64,000 nt of DNA from Nevskia sp. (GCA_019689635.1 JADGHB010000002.1:62001-126000); one strand, 5' to 3'. Shown: positions 19,149 through 28,956, counted from the stretch's first letter. The notes: a model not told the origin generated them from the sequence alone. Translations and numbers: made by a program.

Positions 19149-20537
19149 TTATGGTGTGATGGTCAACGACCCCGTGGTGCACAGCCGCGGCGTGGCGCCG
19201 CTGACCTGCGAGGAGATCGGGAAGACCAGGATACGGTTGTTGCCGCGATCCGTCACGTAGAGATTGCCGCTGGAATCGGTGTAGGTCGCGCTGGGAGACT
19301 TGAGGGTGTACTGGGTCGGGTTGAGGTCGTTCTTCCCGTTTTGCTGGTTGCCTTCCTTGTTGTTCTGGTCGATGTCATTGGGGGTGACGTGGCTGTAATC
19401 GGATTGCCCGAACAGGCCCGAGGCGGCGGGGCCATTGGTCGTGAGCGGATTGACGCTGTCGAACACCAGTACTCGGTTGTTGCCGGTGTCGGCGACGTAC
19501 AGGCTGGAGCCGTCGGAGTAGATGCCCAAGGGCCCGTTCATGTGCTGCGTGCCGCTGCCGCTGGTGTTGGCGCCGAAGATCGTCTGGCCGATGACAAAGT
19601 TGGGCATGTTGTTGGTCGTCGGGTCGGTCGTCGTCGGAATCTGATTCCAGTACAGCACCCGGTTGTTGCCGGTGTCGCTGACGAACAGCGAAAAGCCATT
19701 CGTCCAAAGATCGCTTGGATTGTTCAGACCGATGACCTGGGTCACGCTGGTGCCGTTGCTGACGGTGCTCAACGTCCCCTGGTTGTTGCTGGTGAAGTCG
19801 GGTTGCCCGATCACAGCATCGGCGGGCGCGCCATTGGACGTCGGCACGCTGTTCCAGACCAGGACCCGGTTGTTGTTCTGGTCCACCACGACCAGGGTTC
19901 CCAGGGCGATCATGGCCGCCGTCGGTCCGTTGAGACCGGTCTGGCTGGTCGCCGCCGTGCGCGTGGTAAAGCCGGTCTGCCCGACGACGACGTCGGCTTG
20001 GACGTTGGAAGTCGGCAACTGGCCGCCGTGCAGACTCGCGTCCCAGATCAGCACGCGGTTGTTGTTGGTGTCGGCCACGACCAGATACCGTTGCGCGCCA
20101 CTGGCGTCGGTGCCGATGGAAACCTTGCGCGGCGCAGCCAGGCTGGTCGCCGTGGTCGCCGGCGCGACTGAGGAGAAATCGTTCTGGCCGATGACACCGG
20201 TCGCCGCCCCCGCCACGCCCGTCGGCACCGTGGTATAGACGAGGATGCGGTTGTTCGCCGTGTCGTCGACGTAGAACACGCTGCCGTTGGTGGCCACCGA
20301 ACCGAACGGCCCCGAAACGGTGCTCGCCGAGGCGGCCCCGTTCTGGTTGGGCGAACCGCTGTTGAAGTCCGGCTGGCCGATGACGCCGCTGGCCTTGGAC
20401 AGATTGACGCAGTAGCTGTTGTTGTTATTGCCCCCGCAGGCGGCCAGCCCCGCCAGGGTTGCGGCCGCGAGGCCGGCGAGCAGCGTGCGGGTGCGGTGGC
20501 GCGCGGGCGCGTGCCCGCCGATGGACAGTGTCATCAC
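19149..20537 (-). CDS. NHL-type beta-propeller lipoprotein
   Basis: A 462-residue protein with a lipoprotein signal: a hydrophobic stretch ending LAGLAAC, with Cys34 as the lipidation site, then an Asn/Gly-rich linker. The rest is six repeats of about 60-70 residues. Each has a VIGQxDF-type box (VIGQPDF, VIGQNDF, VVGQTGF, VIGQPDF, VIGQTIF, LFGQSDY) and a DTxNNRVLVW box, the pattern of NHL propeller blades. Such propellers bind other proteins or glycans; no catalytic motif is seen. The residue after Cys is Gly, so outer-membrane sorting by Lol is expected. Gene start could be the second Met. It stands alone between clpS and the cyclase. Confidence 0.75.
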   Translation of the reverse strand: MMTLSIGGHAPARHRTRTLLAGLAAATLAGLAACGGNNNNSYCVNLSKASGVIGQPDFNSGSPNQNGAASASTVSGPFGSVATNGSVFYVDDTANNRILVYTTVPTGVAGAATGVIGQNDFSSVAPATTATSLAAPRKVSIGTDASGAQRYLVVADTNNNRVLIWDASLHGGQLPTSNVQADVVVGQTGFTTRTAATSQTGLNGPTAAMIALGTLVVVDQNNNRVLVWNSVPTSNGAPADAVIGQPDFTSNNQGTLSTVSNGTSVTQVIGLNNPSDLWTNGFSLFVSDTGNNRVLYWNQIPTTTDPTTNNMPNFVIGQTIFGANTSGSGTQHMNGPLGIYSDGSSLYVADTGNNRVLVFDSVNPLTTNGPAASGLFGQSDYSHVTPNDIDQNNKEGNQQNGKNDLNPTQYTLKSPSATYTDSSGNLYVTDRGNNRILVFPISSQVSGATPRLCTTGSLTITP

Positions 20538-20803
20538 TTCAAGCCCTCGTCTGAAGCATGTGGTTGGAATGCGGTCTCAAGACCGGCCGCGGCCCCGCAC
20601 CGGCCCTGACGGCGAGTTGACCGCAAGCGGGATCATTCGTTCAAAAATACCGTGGTCGCGGGCCGCCGCCTGCGACGCACTGCGGCGCCGATCATACCGC
20701 AGAACGGCATCCGCGCGCGGCGGTCTTCGCCGTTAACAAACGTTGCGGTCTCCTTGCCCGGCTTCGCATCCGCGCCACCCGCATGCCCGCCGGGGATGCG
20801 GAC

Positions 20804-23032
20804 TTATTTGGTCTTGAACGTCGTGGCGCCGTCCCAGTCGGGCGGCGGCGGGTGGCGGCGGAATTCGGCGATGCGTTCGAGGTACAGCTCGTATAGCGCA
20901 TGCGGCCGGCCGGAACGCGACAGGCCGAAGAATTCGCGTTCGGCCTCGTCCCAGCGCTGCGCGCGGTAGGCGCGCAGGGCCTGGCGCAAGCGCGCCAGAT
21001 CCTGGCGCAAGGCCTCGTCGATCGCCGCTGCCGGCCCCAGCGGCTCGTAGATCGCCACCGGCTCCTGCTTGCCCTTGACGCGCACGCGGTCCAGCTCGCG
21101 GAACGCCCAGTCCCGCGCACCGGCGCGCGTGGTCTCGCTGCAGATCACCTCCACGCCGTATTCCTTGGTCAGACCCTCCAGGCGCGAGCCGAGGTTCACG
21201 GCGTCGCCGAGCACGGTATAGGCGACGCGGAACGGCGATCCCATGTTGCCCACGCTCATCGGCCCGCTGTTCACTCCCACGCCGATGTGCAGCCGCGGCC
21301 AGCCGCGCGCGTCGAAGGCCGCGTCGAGCCTGCGCAGCACGCGCGGAAACTCCAGCGCCGCCTGCAAGGCGTGCAGCGCATGCTCGGCATCGGGCAGCGG
21401 CGCGCCCCAGAAGGCCATGATGGCATCGCCCATGTATTTGTCGATGGTGCCGCGATGGCGGAAGATCACCTCGGTCAACGGGCCCAGAAACTCGTTCATC
21501 AACTGCGACAACTCCTGGGGCCGCTCGCGGAACCGTTCGGAGATGGCGGTGAAGCCGCGGATGTCGGAGAACAGCACCGTCATCTCGCGGTGTTCGCCGG
21601 CCATGGAGATCTCGCGCCCGGACGCCACCATCTCCTCCACCAGGGCCGGCGGCACGTACTGGCCGAACTTGCGGGCCGTGGCGCGCGCCGCGCGCTGCTC
21701 GACGAAATACCCGTAGAGCAGATGGGCCAGGAACAGCGCCAGCGTGAACACCAGCGGAATCCCGAGCGGCACGATCAGCCGGGCCGCGCTCCACAGGGCG
21801 AAGGCCTGCGCCGTCAGTACGGCGAGAATCCCCAGCACCAGCGCCGCGCCGTACAAAGGCGACAGCCGCGGATAGACCAGCGCCATGAGCAGGGCCACGG
21901 CCAGCAGCAGGATCACCTCGATGCCGCTGTAGTACGACGCCTTCTGCTCGATGCGCCCGTCGAGCATGCCGGAGATGAGATTGGCATGGACTTCCACGCC
22001 GGGGAACACTTTGGACACCGGCGTGCTGCGGAAGTCGAGCAGACCGGCGGCCGTGGTGCCGACCAGCGCGATGGCGTTCTCCAGCACCGCCGGATCGGCC
22101 CGGCCATGCAGCACGTCGGTGGCCGAAACGTAGGGGAAACTGCCCTGGGGACCGCGGTAGGGCACGTAGGCCGCGGCGCGGCCGTCCACCGGCACCCGCA
22201 AGGAACCGAGGCGGATGCTCTCCAGGTGCAACGAGTCCTTCGTCTCCGGCGGATCGAACTCCAGCGTCAAGGGGGGCTGGCCCAGCGCCACCTGCAGCAC
22301 CGCCAGCGGCATCGCGGCGTAGACCTGGCCGGCATATTCCTGCAACAAGGGCACGCGCCGGAACACGCCGTCTTCGTCCACCCCCGGGTTGTCGAAGAAC
22401 CCGCAGTACGGCGTGGCCGCCTGCAGCGGTTCGACGTTGCCGCCGTAGCCCGCGGCGCGGAAGAAATCCACGCCCAGCGCCTGACGGGCCTGCGCGTCGA
22501 GTGCCGGAGCGCAGATCGCGCCGGTTTGCGCGCGCTCGGCCTTGGGCACGTATTGTTTGAGGAACAGGCCCAGCACGACCGGCTTGCCGGCGATGGCCGC
22601 GGCGAAGGCGCGATCGCCATCCAGGCTGCGGCTCAAATCCGGCACCCGCTCGACGAAGCCCGGCACATCGGCCAGCGGCCCGCGCGCCAGGGTCTCCAGC
22701 AGGCGCGCGGGAGAGGAAGCGTCCGGCTCCGCGAAATCCACGTCGAAGCCGAGCACGCGCACCCGGTAACGTTCGAACAACTGGCGCACCAGCTCGGCCA
22801 TCTTGGTGCGCGGCCAGGGCCAACCCTCGGCGACGAGGCTGCGCTCGTCGAGATCGACGATGACGATGCGCCGATCCACCGTCCGCGGCAGGGTCAACAG
22901 CAGCCGCGCGTCGTAGCTCGACGCCTCCAGCTCGTCGAGCAGGTTGTGGCCGAACCAGCCGGCAACCTGCAGCAGGAACAGCGCGAACACGACGCCGCTG
23001 ATCGCCAACCGGACCCACAGCCGCTGCCGCAT
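20804..23032 (-). CDS. CHASE2-domain adenylate/guanylate cyclase
   Basis: A 742-residue membrane cyclase. Residue 10-28 is a first membrane helix; about 35-320 is an extracytoplasmic CHASE2 sensor (YDARLLLTLPRTVDRRIVIV, PWPRTKMAELVRQL, GTTAAGLLDFRSTPVSKVFPG); three helices follow (about 330-405). The class III catalytic domain includes VLFSDIRGFTAISE with a metal Asp, DKYMGDAIMAFWGAP with the second metal Asp, and VGVNSGPMSVGNMGSPFR. It would make cAMP (or cGMP) in response to an unknown periplasmic signal. The ATG at 23032 follows a strong AAGGGGG ribosome-binding site. Divergent from gspC, 68 bp apart. Confidence 0.9.
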   Translation of the reverse strand: MRQRLWVRLAISGVVFALFLLQVAGWFGHNLLDELEASSYDARLLLTLPRTVDRRIVIVDLDERSLVAEGWPWPRTKMAELVRQLFERYRVRVLGFDVDFAEPDASSPARLLETLARGPLADVPGFVERVPDLSRSLDGDRAFAAAIAGKPVVLGLFLKQYVPKAERAQTGAICAPALDAQARQALGVDFFRAAGYGGNVEPLQAATPYCGFFDNPGVDEDGVFRRVPLLQEYAGQVYAAMPLAVLQVALGQPPLTLEFDPPETKDSLHLESIRLGSLRVPVDGRAAAYVPYRGPQGSFPYVSATDVLHGRADPAVLENAIALVGTTAAGLLDFRSTPVSKVFPGVEVHANLISGMLDGRIEQKASYYSGIEVILLLAVALLMALVYPRLSPLYGAALVLGILAVLTAQAFALWSAARLIVPLGIPLVFTLALFLAHLLYGYFVEQRAARATARKFGQYVPPALVEEMVASGREISMAGEHREMTVLFSDIRGFTAISERFRERPQELSQLMNEFLGPLTEVIFRHRGTIDKYMGDAIMAFWGAPLPDAEHALHALQAALEFPRVLRRLDAAFDARGWPRLHIGVGVNSGPMSVGNMGSPFRVAYTVLGDAVNLGSRLEGLTKEYGVEVICSETTRAGARDWAFRELDRVRVKGKQEPVAIYEPLGPAAAIDEALRQDLARLRQALRAYRAQRWDEAEREFFGLSRSGRPHALYELYLERIAEFRRHPPPPDWDGATTFKTK

Positions 23033-23063
23033 AGATCCCCCTTCACGGCACGATAACGGAAAG

Positions 23064-23092
23064 TTTCCGCGCCCTTCAACGCCGGCTATGAT
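23064..23092 (+). promoter_or_regulatory. Possible gspC promoter, very close to the start codon
   Basis: TTTCCG (23064-23069), a 17-bp spacer and TATGAT (23087-23092) resemble a sigma70 promoter. The predicted transcription start would be within a few bases of the gspC ATG at 23101, and I see no ribosome-binding site in front of that ATG, so the mRNA might be leaderless. The -35 box is only a partial match. Confidence 0.4.
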
Positions 23093-23100
23093 GCGCTGCC

Positions 23101-23997
23101 ATGGCCTCGATCCCTCTGCGCGACTGGCGCGAACTGCCCAGGACCCTCGCCGCGCTCTACGACCGCTACGGCCGCTGGCTGCCGGCGGCGCTGGAGCTGC
23201 TGCTGGTCGTTCTGATCGCGCGCCTGCTCGCCGAGCTGGTCTGGGCGCTGGCGCCGGCACCCGCGGCGGCGGCGTGGAAACCGGCGCCGGTCACCGCGCC
23301 GGAGCGCGCCGCCGCGATCGACCTCAACCGGATCCTCGCGGCCCAGTTGTTCGGCGCCTACCAGCCGCCGGCCAATCCCGCGGCGGCGGCGCTGGAGACC
23401 GCCCCCGAAACCCAGCTCAACCTGACTTTGCTGGGCATTTTCGCCGACGCGCATGACGTCAAAGGCTCGCGCGCCTTGATCGGCAACGGCAACGACGAAA
23501 AGCCCTACGCGGTCGGCGACGAGGTCGCCCGTGGCGTGATTCTGAAAGCGATTTTCGCCGACCGCGTGGTGCTGTCGCGCAACGGCCGCCTGGAAACCCT
23601 GCGCCTGGACAAGGACAGAGCCAGCAGTGCCCCCGGTTCGGCAGAAGTTTCGACCGCGGCGGAAGCCCCTGGCGGCGAAGGTGGCGAATCCCTGCTGGCC
23701 ATCCGCAACAAGCTGCTGGCCAATCCTCAGCTCACCGCGAACTATATCCGCGTGCAGCCGGTCAACAACGGCGGCGCACTGATCGGCTACCGGGTCTATC
23801 CCGGCAGCAATCGCAGCCTGTTCACCGATTCCGGCCTGCATCCCGGCGACGTGGTCACCTCGATCAACGGCGTACAATTGGACGATCCTGCAAAGTCCCT
23901 GCAACTGCTCAGCGATCTGTCGCAGGCCAGCGCTCTAAGCCTCGTGGTACAGCGAGGCGGGGAATCGCAGACCATCAATATCAACCTCGACCAGTGA
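23101..23997 (+). CDS. gspC: Type II secretion system protein GspC
   Basis: A 298-residue inner-membrane clamp protein. There is one membrane helix (about residues 25-50). The periplasmic HR domain follows, with LNRILAAQLFGAYQPP and LNLTLLGIFADA. The C-terminal PDZ domain (about 210-298) includes YRVYPGSNRSLFTDSGLHPGDVVTSING and matches T2SS GspC proteins that carry PDZ. GspC connects the inner-membrane platform to the secretin GspD and helps choose substrates. It starts the gspCDEF operon; four bases separate it from gspD. Confidence 0.93.
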   Translation: MASIPLRDWRELPRTLAALYDRYGRWLPAALELLLVVLIARLLAELVWALAPAPAAAAWKPAPVTAPERAAAIDLNRILAAQLFGAYQPPANPAAAALETAPETQLNLTLLGIFADAHDVKGSRALIGNGNDEKPYAVGDEVARGVILKAIFADRVVLSRNGRLETLRLDKDRASSAPGSAEVSTAAEAPGGEGGESLLAIRNKLLANPQLTANYIRVQPVNNGGALIGYRVYPGSNRSLFTDSGLHPGDVVTSINGVQLDDPAKSLQLLSDLSQASALSLVVQRGGESQTININLDQ

Positions 23998-24001
23998 GTC
24001 C

Positions 24002-26173
24002 ATGAATCTTTCCTCCTTCGCCCCACGCTGGTGGCTGGCCCTGGTCCTGGTCTCGGTGTGCACCCTCGCCGCGGCGGCAGGGAGCGGCAAGCCGCAAGCC
24101 AACGGCGCAAAGAAGTCCTCCGCGGCCGCCGTCACGCTCAACCTCAAAGACGCCGACATCAGCACCTTGATCGCCACGGTTTCCGAGGTGACCGGCAAGA
24201 ACTTCGTCGTCGATCCGCGCGTCAAGGGCAAGGTCACGGTGATCTCCGCCACGCCGATGGATGCCGCCGGCGTTTACGAGACCTTCCTCTCGGTGCTGGA
24301 AGTCAACGGCTATGCCGCGATTCCCTCCGGCGAGTCGATCAAGATCGTGCCCGAGGCCAACGCCCGCACCGAGGGCGGCGGCTATGTCGACCACGTCGTC
24401 GGCGCCGCGCGCGACGACATGGTCACGGAAGTGTTCTCCATCCAGAACGCCTCGGCGGCGCAACTGGTGGCGATCCTGCGGCCGCTGGTGGCGCAGACCG
24501 GCCACCTCGCCGCCTACGCGCCGAGCAACAGCCTCATCATTTCCGACCGCGCGTCCAACGTCGAGCGCATGGCGCGCCTGATCGCGCAGATCGACGCCAA
24601 CGGCGAACGCGAAATCCAGGTGGTGCCCTTGCAGTATGCCGCCGCCGACGACGTGGTGCGCGTGCTGACCTCGCTGGCCCAGCAGTCCCGGCAGTCCGAT
24701 CCCGGCGCGCCGCTGCCGGCGCTCATCTCCGATCCGCGCTCCAACAGCGTGCTGATCGGCGGCGACAGCAACGAGCGGGAAAAACTGTTGACGGTCATCA
24801 AACAGCTCGACCAGCCGCAGAAGGAAAACGGCAGCACCCAGGTCATCTATCTCCATTACGCCACGGCCGAAAACCTGGCGCCGATCCTCGCGGGCTATGC
24901 CCAGCAGGTCAGCAAGACGACCTCATCGGGCGGCGGCCAGGCAACGCCGGCCGCAGCGGCGGCGCCCAACGTCAACCCCTACGCCGGCGCCACCGGCGGC
25001 AACCCCGAGATCCGCGTGCTGGCGGACAAGGACACCAATGCCCTGGTCATCACCGCGCCGCCGAAAGTGATGCAACAGCTGCGCGCGGTGATCGACAAGC
25101 TCGACATCCGCCGCGCCCAGGTGCTGGTGGAGGGGATCATCGCCGAGGTCAGCGCCAACAAGTCCAGCGAGCTGGGACTGGACTACGTGGCCTACGACCC
25201 CAACCGCATCGCCTTGGCCGGCATCCTCAACCAGAGCACGCTGTCCGCGCTCCAGAGCGCCGCTTCCTTGGCCGGTAGCACCAGTTCCACCAGCACCAGC
25301 AGCCTGGCCGCCGCCGGGGCCAGCCTGATCGGCCAGGGCATCACCGGAATCGCCGGTTACATGGGGTCCAATGGCGCGATCTTCGGCGCGCTGCTGCATG
25401 CGCTGCAAAGCGACGGCGACACCAACATCCTGTCCACGCCCTCGCTGGTCACGCTGGACAACCAGGAAGCCAAGATCGAGGTCGGGCAGGAAGTGCCCTT
25501 CCTCACCGGCCAGTACGCCAACACCGGCGTGGCCAACGTCTCGGGCGTGGTCAATCCCTTCCAGACCATCGACCGCAAGGACGTGGGGCTGAAACTGGGC
25601 ATCACGCCCACCATCGGCGAGGGCAACAGCCTGCGGCTGAAGATCGAGCTGGAGAATTCCAGCCTGTCCAGCGGCACCGCCGGCTCTTCCAACCTGATCA
25701 CCAACAAGCGCACCGTCAGCAACACGGTGAGCGTCGACAGCGGCCAGATCCTGGTGATCGGCGGGCTGATCGACGACCACATCAACGACACCCAGAACCG
25801 CATCCCCCTGCTGTCGGACATTCCCTTGCTCGGCGCGCTGTTCAAATCGCGCAACATCACCCACACCAAGAGCAATCTCATGGTGTTCATCCACCCGGTG
25901 ATCCTGCGCAGCCGCGACGAGGGCGATTACTACACGCGCCTCAAGTACGACGAGACGCGCAAAGCCGAGCTCGGCGCCTCGACCGGACCGATCCCGCTGC
26001 TCGGCGGCCAGCGGCCGATCCTGTACCGCTACGACGATTACTTGAAGCTCAACAACAAGCCGCAGTCCACCGCGCCGCCGCCCGAAGAACCGCCGGGCGC
26101 GGCGCCGCCCGCCGGTCCGGACCGCGGCGCCACGGACCCTGCCTCACCGCCCGCCGCGCCGTCTTCGCCTTAG
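24002..26173 (+). CDS. gspD: Type II secretion system secretin GspD
   Basis: A 723-residue outer-membrane secretin subunit. The signal peptide covers about 1-25 (LVLVSVCTLAAAAGS). The N0 domain follows (VTLNLKDADISTLIATVSEV), then N1-N3 ring domains (QIDANGEREIQVVPLQYA, GGDSNEREKLLTVI). The C-terminal secretin core has NILSTPSLVTLDNQEAKIEV, VGQEVPFLTGQY and QNRIPLLSDIPLLGALFKS. The tail is Pro/Ala-rich and probably disordered. Twelve to fifteen subunits form the gated pore for folded exoproteins. A pilotin was not seen. Only four bases separate it from gspC. Confidence 0.95.
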   Translation: MNLSSFAPRWWLALVLVSVCTLAAAAGSGKPQANGAKKSSAAAVTLNLKDADISTLIATVSEVTGKNFVVDPRVKGKVTVISATPMDAAGVYETFLSVLEVNGYAAIPSGESIKIVPEANARTEGGGYVDHVVGAARDDMVTEVFSIQNASAAQLVAILRPLVAQTGHLAAYAPSNSLIISDRASNVERMARLIAQIDANGEREIQVVPLQYAAADDVVRVLTSLAQQSRQSDPGAPLPALISDPRSNSVLIGGDSNEREKLLTVIKQLDQPQKENGSTQVIYLHYATAENLAPILAGYAQQVSKTTSSGGGQATPAAAAAPNVNPYAGATGGNPEIRVLADKDTNALVITAPPKVMQQLRAVIDKLDIRRAQVLVEGIIAEVSANKSSELGLDYVAYDPNRIALAGILNQSTLSALQSAASLAGSTSSTSTSSLAAAGASLIGQGITGIAGYMGSNGAIFGALLHALQSDGDTNILSTPSLVTLDNQEAKIEVGQEVPFLTGQYANTGVANVSGVVNPFQTIDRKDVGLKLGITPTIGEGNSLRLKIELENSSLSSGTAGSSNLITNKRTVSNTVSVDSGQILVIGGLIDDHINDTQNRIPLLSDIPLLGALFKSRNITHTKSNLMVFIHPVILRSRDEGDYYTRLKYDETRKAELGASTGPIPLLGGQRPILYRYDDYLKLNNKPQSTAPPPEEPPGAAPPAGPDRGATDPASPPAAPSSP

Positions 26174-26183
26174 AATCGCCGGT

Positions 26184-27701
26184 ATGGACATGAGCACGCC
26201 ATCCCCCGCGGCCGGCGGCGCCGTCGAATTGCGGCGTCCGCCCTTCGCCTTCGCCAAGCGCCACGGCCTGGTCGTGACCGAGGACTGCGGTGAGGCGGTG
26301 GAGGTGGTCTGCAAGAACGGCGTCAGCCTGGACGCGGTGCAGGAAGTGCGCCGCTTCCTGGGCCGGCCGCTCAAATTGCGCACCGTCGCCCCCGATCAGT
26401 TCGACGCGCTGCTCGCGCGCACCTATGAAGGCAGCAGCGCCACCACGGCCACCCTGGCCGAGGGCCTGCACGAGGAAGAAGCCGACATCGACAGCCTGTC
26501 CGCCGCCCTGGCCGAGGCGCAAGACCTGCTGGAATCCGACGACGACGCGCCGATCATCAAATTCATCAACGGCCTGCTGGTCGAGGCGATCAAGGAAAAC
26601 GCCTCCGACATCCACATCGAGACCTTCGAGAACCGCACCGCCGTGCGCTTCCGCCTCGACGGCGTGCTGCACGAAGTGCTGTCGCCCCCGCGGGCGCTGG
26701 CGCCCAAGATCGTCTCGCGCGTGAAGATCATGGCCAAGCTGGACATCGCCGAAAAGCGCCTGCCGCAGGACGGTCGCATCACGCGCGCCTTCGGCGGCCG
26801 CAAAGTGGACGTGCGCGTGTCCACCATCCCCACCGGCAGCAACAACGAGCGCGTGGTGCTGCGCATTCTCGACAAGCAGGCCGAACGCCTGAACCTCGAG
26901 CAGCTCGGCCTGGACGAGCAGCAGATCGTGGTCTTGAAGCGCATCATCCATCATCCCTACGGCATCATGCTGGTCACCGGGCCGACCGGTTCGGGCAAAA
27001 GCACCACGCTCTACGCCGCGCTGTCGGTGCTCAACGACCGCAGCCGCAACATCATGACGGTGGAAGACCCCATCGAGTATTTCATCGAGGGCGTCGGTCA
27101 GACCCAGGTCAACCCCAAGGTGCAGCTCACCTTCGCCCGCGGACTGCGCGCCATCCTGCGCCAGGATCCGGACGTGGTGATGGTCGGCGAAATCCGCGAC
27201 CTGGAGACCGCGCAAATCGCGGTGCAGGCCAGCCAGACCGGCCACATGGTGTTCTCCACCCTGCACACCAACACCGCGGTCGGCGCCATCGCCCGTCTGC
27301 GCGACATGGGGCTGGAGAGCTTCCAGCTCGCCTCCAGCCTGGTCGGGCTGATGGCCCAGCGCCTGGTGCGCGTGCTGTGCCCGCACTGCAAGCAGCCTTA
27401 CCAGCCCAAACTCGCCGAGCTGGAGCAACTCGGCGTCCCCGAGCGCAAGGACGTCGTGCTGTACAAGCCCGTGGGTTGTCCGACCTGCCGCCACACCGGC
27501 TATCTGGGCCGCACCGGCATCCACGAGCTGATCGAGGTGGACCGCAAGATGGAGGCGCTGATCCACGACAACGCTTCCGAGCAGGTGCTGGAGGCGGCCG
27601 CGCGCGAACGCGGCCCCGGCATCCTCCAGTCCGGCCGCAACAAGGTGCTTGCGGGCATCACCACGCTCAGCGAAGTGTTGCGCGTGACGATCGAAGAATG
27701 A
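26184..27701 (+). CDS. gspE: Type II secretion system ATPase GspE
   Basis: A 505-residue cytoplasmic hexameric ATPase that drives pseudopilus assembly. Walker A is GPTGSGKSTT (about 266-275), Asp box TVEDPIEY, Walker B GEIRDLETAQIA, and His box STLHTNTAVGAI. The zinc-binding tetracysteine motif typical of GspE is present as CPHC (about 397) and CPTC (about 433). The N-terminal N1E region (1-110) would contact GspL, whose gene is not in this window. It starts 10 bp after gspD and is followed by gspF. Confidence 0.96.
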   Translation: MDMSTPSPAAGGAVELRRPPFAFAKRHGLVVTEDCGEAVEVVCKNGVSLDAVQEVRRFLGRPLKLRTVAPDQFDALLARTYEGSSATTATLAEGLHEEEADIDSLSAALAEAQDLLESDDDAPIIKFINGLLVEAIKENASDIHIETFENRTAVRFRLDGVLHEVLSPPRALAPKIVSRVKIMAKLDIAEKRLPQDGRITRAFGGRKVDVRVSTIPTGSNNERVVLRILDKQAERLNLEQLGLDEQQIVVLKRIIHHPYGIMLVTGPTGSGKSTTLYAALSVLNDRSRNIMTVEDPIEYFIEGVGQTQVNPKVQLTFARGLRAILRQDPDVVMVGEIRDLETAQIAVQASQTGHMVFSTLHTNTAVGAIARLRDMGLESFQLASSLVGLMAQRLVRVLCPHCKQPYQPKLAELEQLGVPERKDVVLYKPVGCPTCRHTGYLGRTGIHELIEVDRKMEALIHDNASEQVLEAAARERGPGILQSGRNKVLAGITTLSEVLRVTIEE

Positions 27702-27728
27702 GCGCCGCCGCGCTCGCGGGCTGAAATC

Positions 27729-28949
27729 ATGGCCGCCTACGAATACGCCGCGCTCGATGCGCGCGGTCGCAGCACCCGTGGCCTGATCGAGGGCGACACG
27801 CCGCGCCAGGTGCGGCAGATGCTGCGCGAGCGCGGGCTCACGCCGCTGTCGGTCCAGGAAGTGGCGGAAGCCAAGGCGCGCGCGCGCGGACGTTTCAGCC
27901 TGCGTCGCGGCGGCGGACTTTCCACCACCGAGCTTGCCTTGTTCACCCGCCAGCTCGCCACCCTGTCGCGCTCCGGCCTGCCCCTGGACGAGGCGCTGAC
28001 CGCCGTGGCGCAACAAAGCGAGTCGCGGCGCGTGCAGCGCGTGACGCTGGGCGTGCGCGCGCGGGTGGTGGAAGGCAACAGCCTGGCCAGCGCGATGGGC
28101 GAGTTTCCCGCCGCCTTTCCGACGCTGTTCCGCGCGACGGTCGAGGCCGGCGAAAGCGCCGGCAAGCTGGACCAGGTGCTGGAACGACTGGCCGACCACG
28201 CCGAACGCAGCCAGGCGCTGCGCGGGAAAATCCTGCTCGCCACCCTCTACCCCACCATCCTCACCTTCGTGGCGATCGGCGTGGTGATCGCGCTGATGAC
28301 CTACGTCGTACCCAAGGTGGTCGGCGTGTTCGCCAGCATCGGCCAGAAGCTACCGCCGCTGACCCTGGCGCTGATCGCCATCAGCGATTTCCTGCGCCAC
28401 GACGGCATCTATCTGCTGGCCGCGCTGGCGGCCGCGCTGTTCTTGTTCTTCCGCGCCCTGCGCAACGAGGCCTTCCGCTACCGGGTCCACCGCCAATGGC
28501 TGCGCCTGCCGCTGATCGGCCGGCTGGTGCGCGGCGCCAACACCGGGCGCTTCACGCGCACGCTGGGCATCCTGTTCGGCAGCGGCGTGCCGATCCTCGA
28601 CGCCCTGCGCATCGGCGCGCAGGTGGTGAACAATCTGCCGATGCGCTCGGCCATCGAGGAAGCGGCCAAGCGGGTGCGCGAAGGTGCGTCGCTGTCGCGT
28701 TCGCTGTCGGAAAGCCGGCTGTTCCCGCCGATCACCATGCACTTGATCGCCTCCGGCGAAACCTCCGGCAAGCTCGACGAGATGCTCGACCGCGCCGCGC
28801 AGAATCAGGAGCGCGAACTGGAGACGCTGATCGCCGCGTTGATGGGCGTCTTCGAGCCGGCGCTCATCCTGACCATGGGCGGCGTCGTGCTGTTCATCGT
28901 GCTGGCGATCCTGTTGCCCATCTTCGATCTCAACCAGCTGGTGAAATGA
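27729..28949 (+). CDS. gspF: Type II secretion system inner-membrane protein GspF
   Basis: A 406-residue platform protein with two homologous cytoplasmic T2SF domains (about 70-195 and 270-395) and three membrane segments. Domain hallmarks are LALFTRQLATLSRSGLPLDEA, VEAGESAGKLDQVLERLADH and, in the second copy, TRTLGILFGSGVPILDALRI, IASGETSGKLDEMLDRAA. The N-terminus MAAYEYAALDARGRSTRGLI is standard. The operon stops here: the next gene is on the opposite strand, so gspG-N must be elsewhere. Confidence 0.95.
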   Translation: MAAYEYAALDARGRSTRGLIEGDTPRQVRQMLRERGLTPLSVQEVAEAKARARGRFSLRRGGGLSTTELALFTRQLATLSRSGLPLDEALTAVAQQSESRRVQRVTLGVRARVVEGNSLASAMGEFPAAFPTLFRATVEAGESAGKLDQVLERLADHAERSQALRGKILLATLYPTILTFVAIGVVIALMTYVVPKVVGVFASIGQKLPPLTLALIAISDFLRHDGIYLLAALAAALFLFFRALRNEAFRYRVHRQWLRLPLIGRLVRGANTGRFTRTLGILFGSGVPILDALRIGAQVVNNLPMRSAIEEAAKRVREGASLSRSLSESRLFPPITMHLIASGETSGKLDEMLDRAAQNQERELETLIAALMGVFEPALILTMGGVVLFIVLAILLPIFDLNQLVK

Positions 28950-28956
28950 GCGCCGC

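Noticed and set aside
20733-23018. 761-codon frame overlapping the cyclase
   Set aside because: Out-of-frame shadow with typical Arg/Gly/Ala bias; the cyclase frame has all catalytic motifs.
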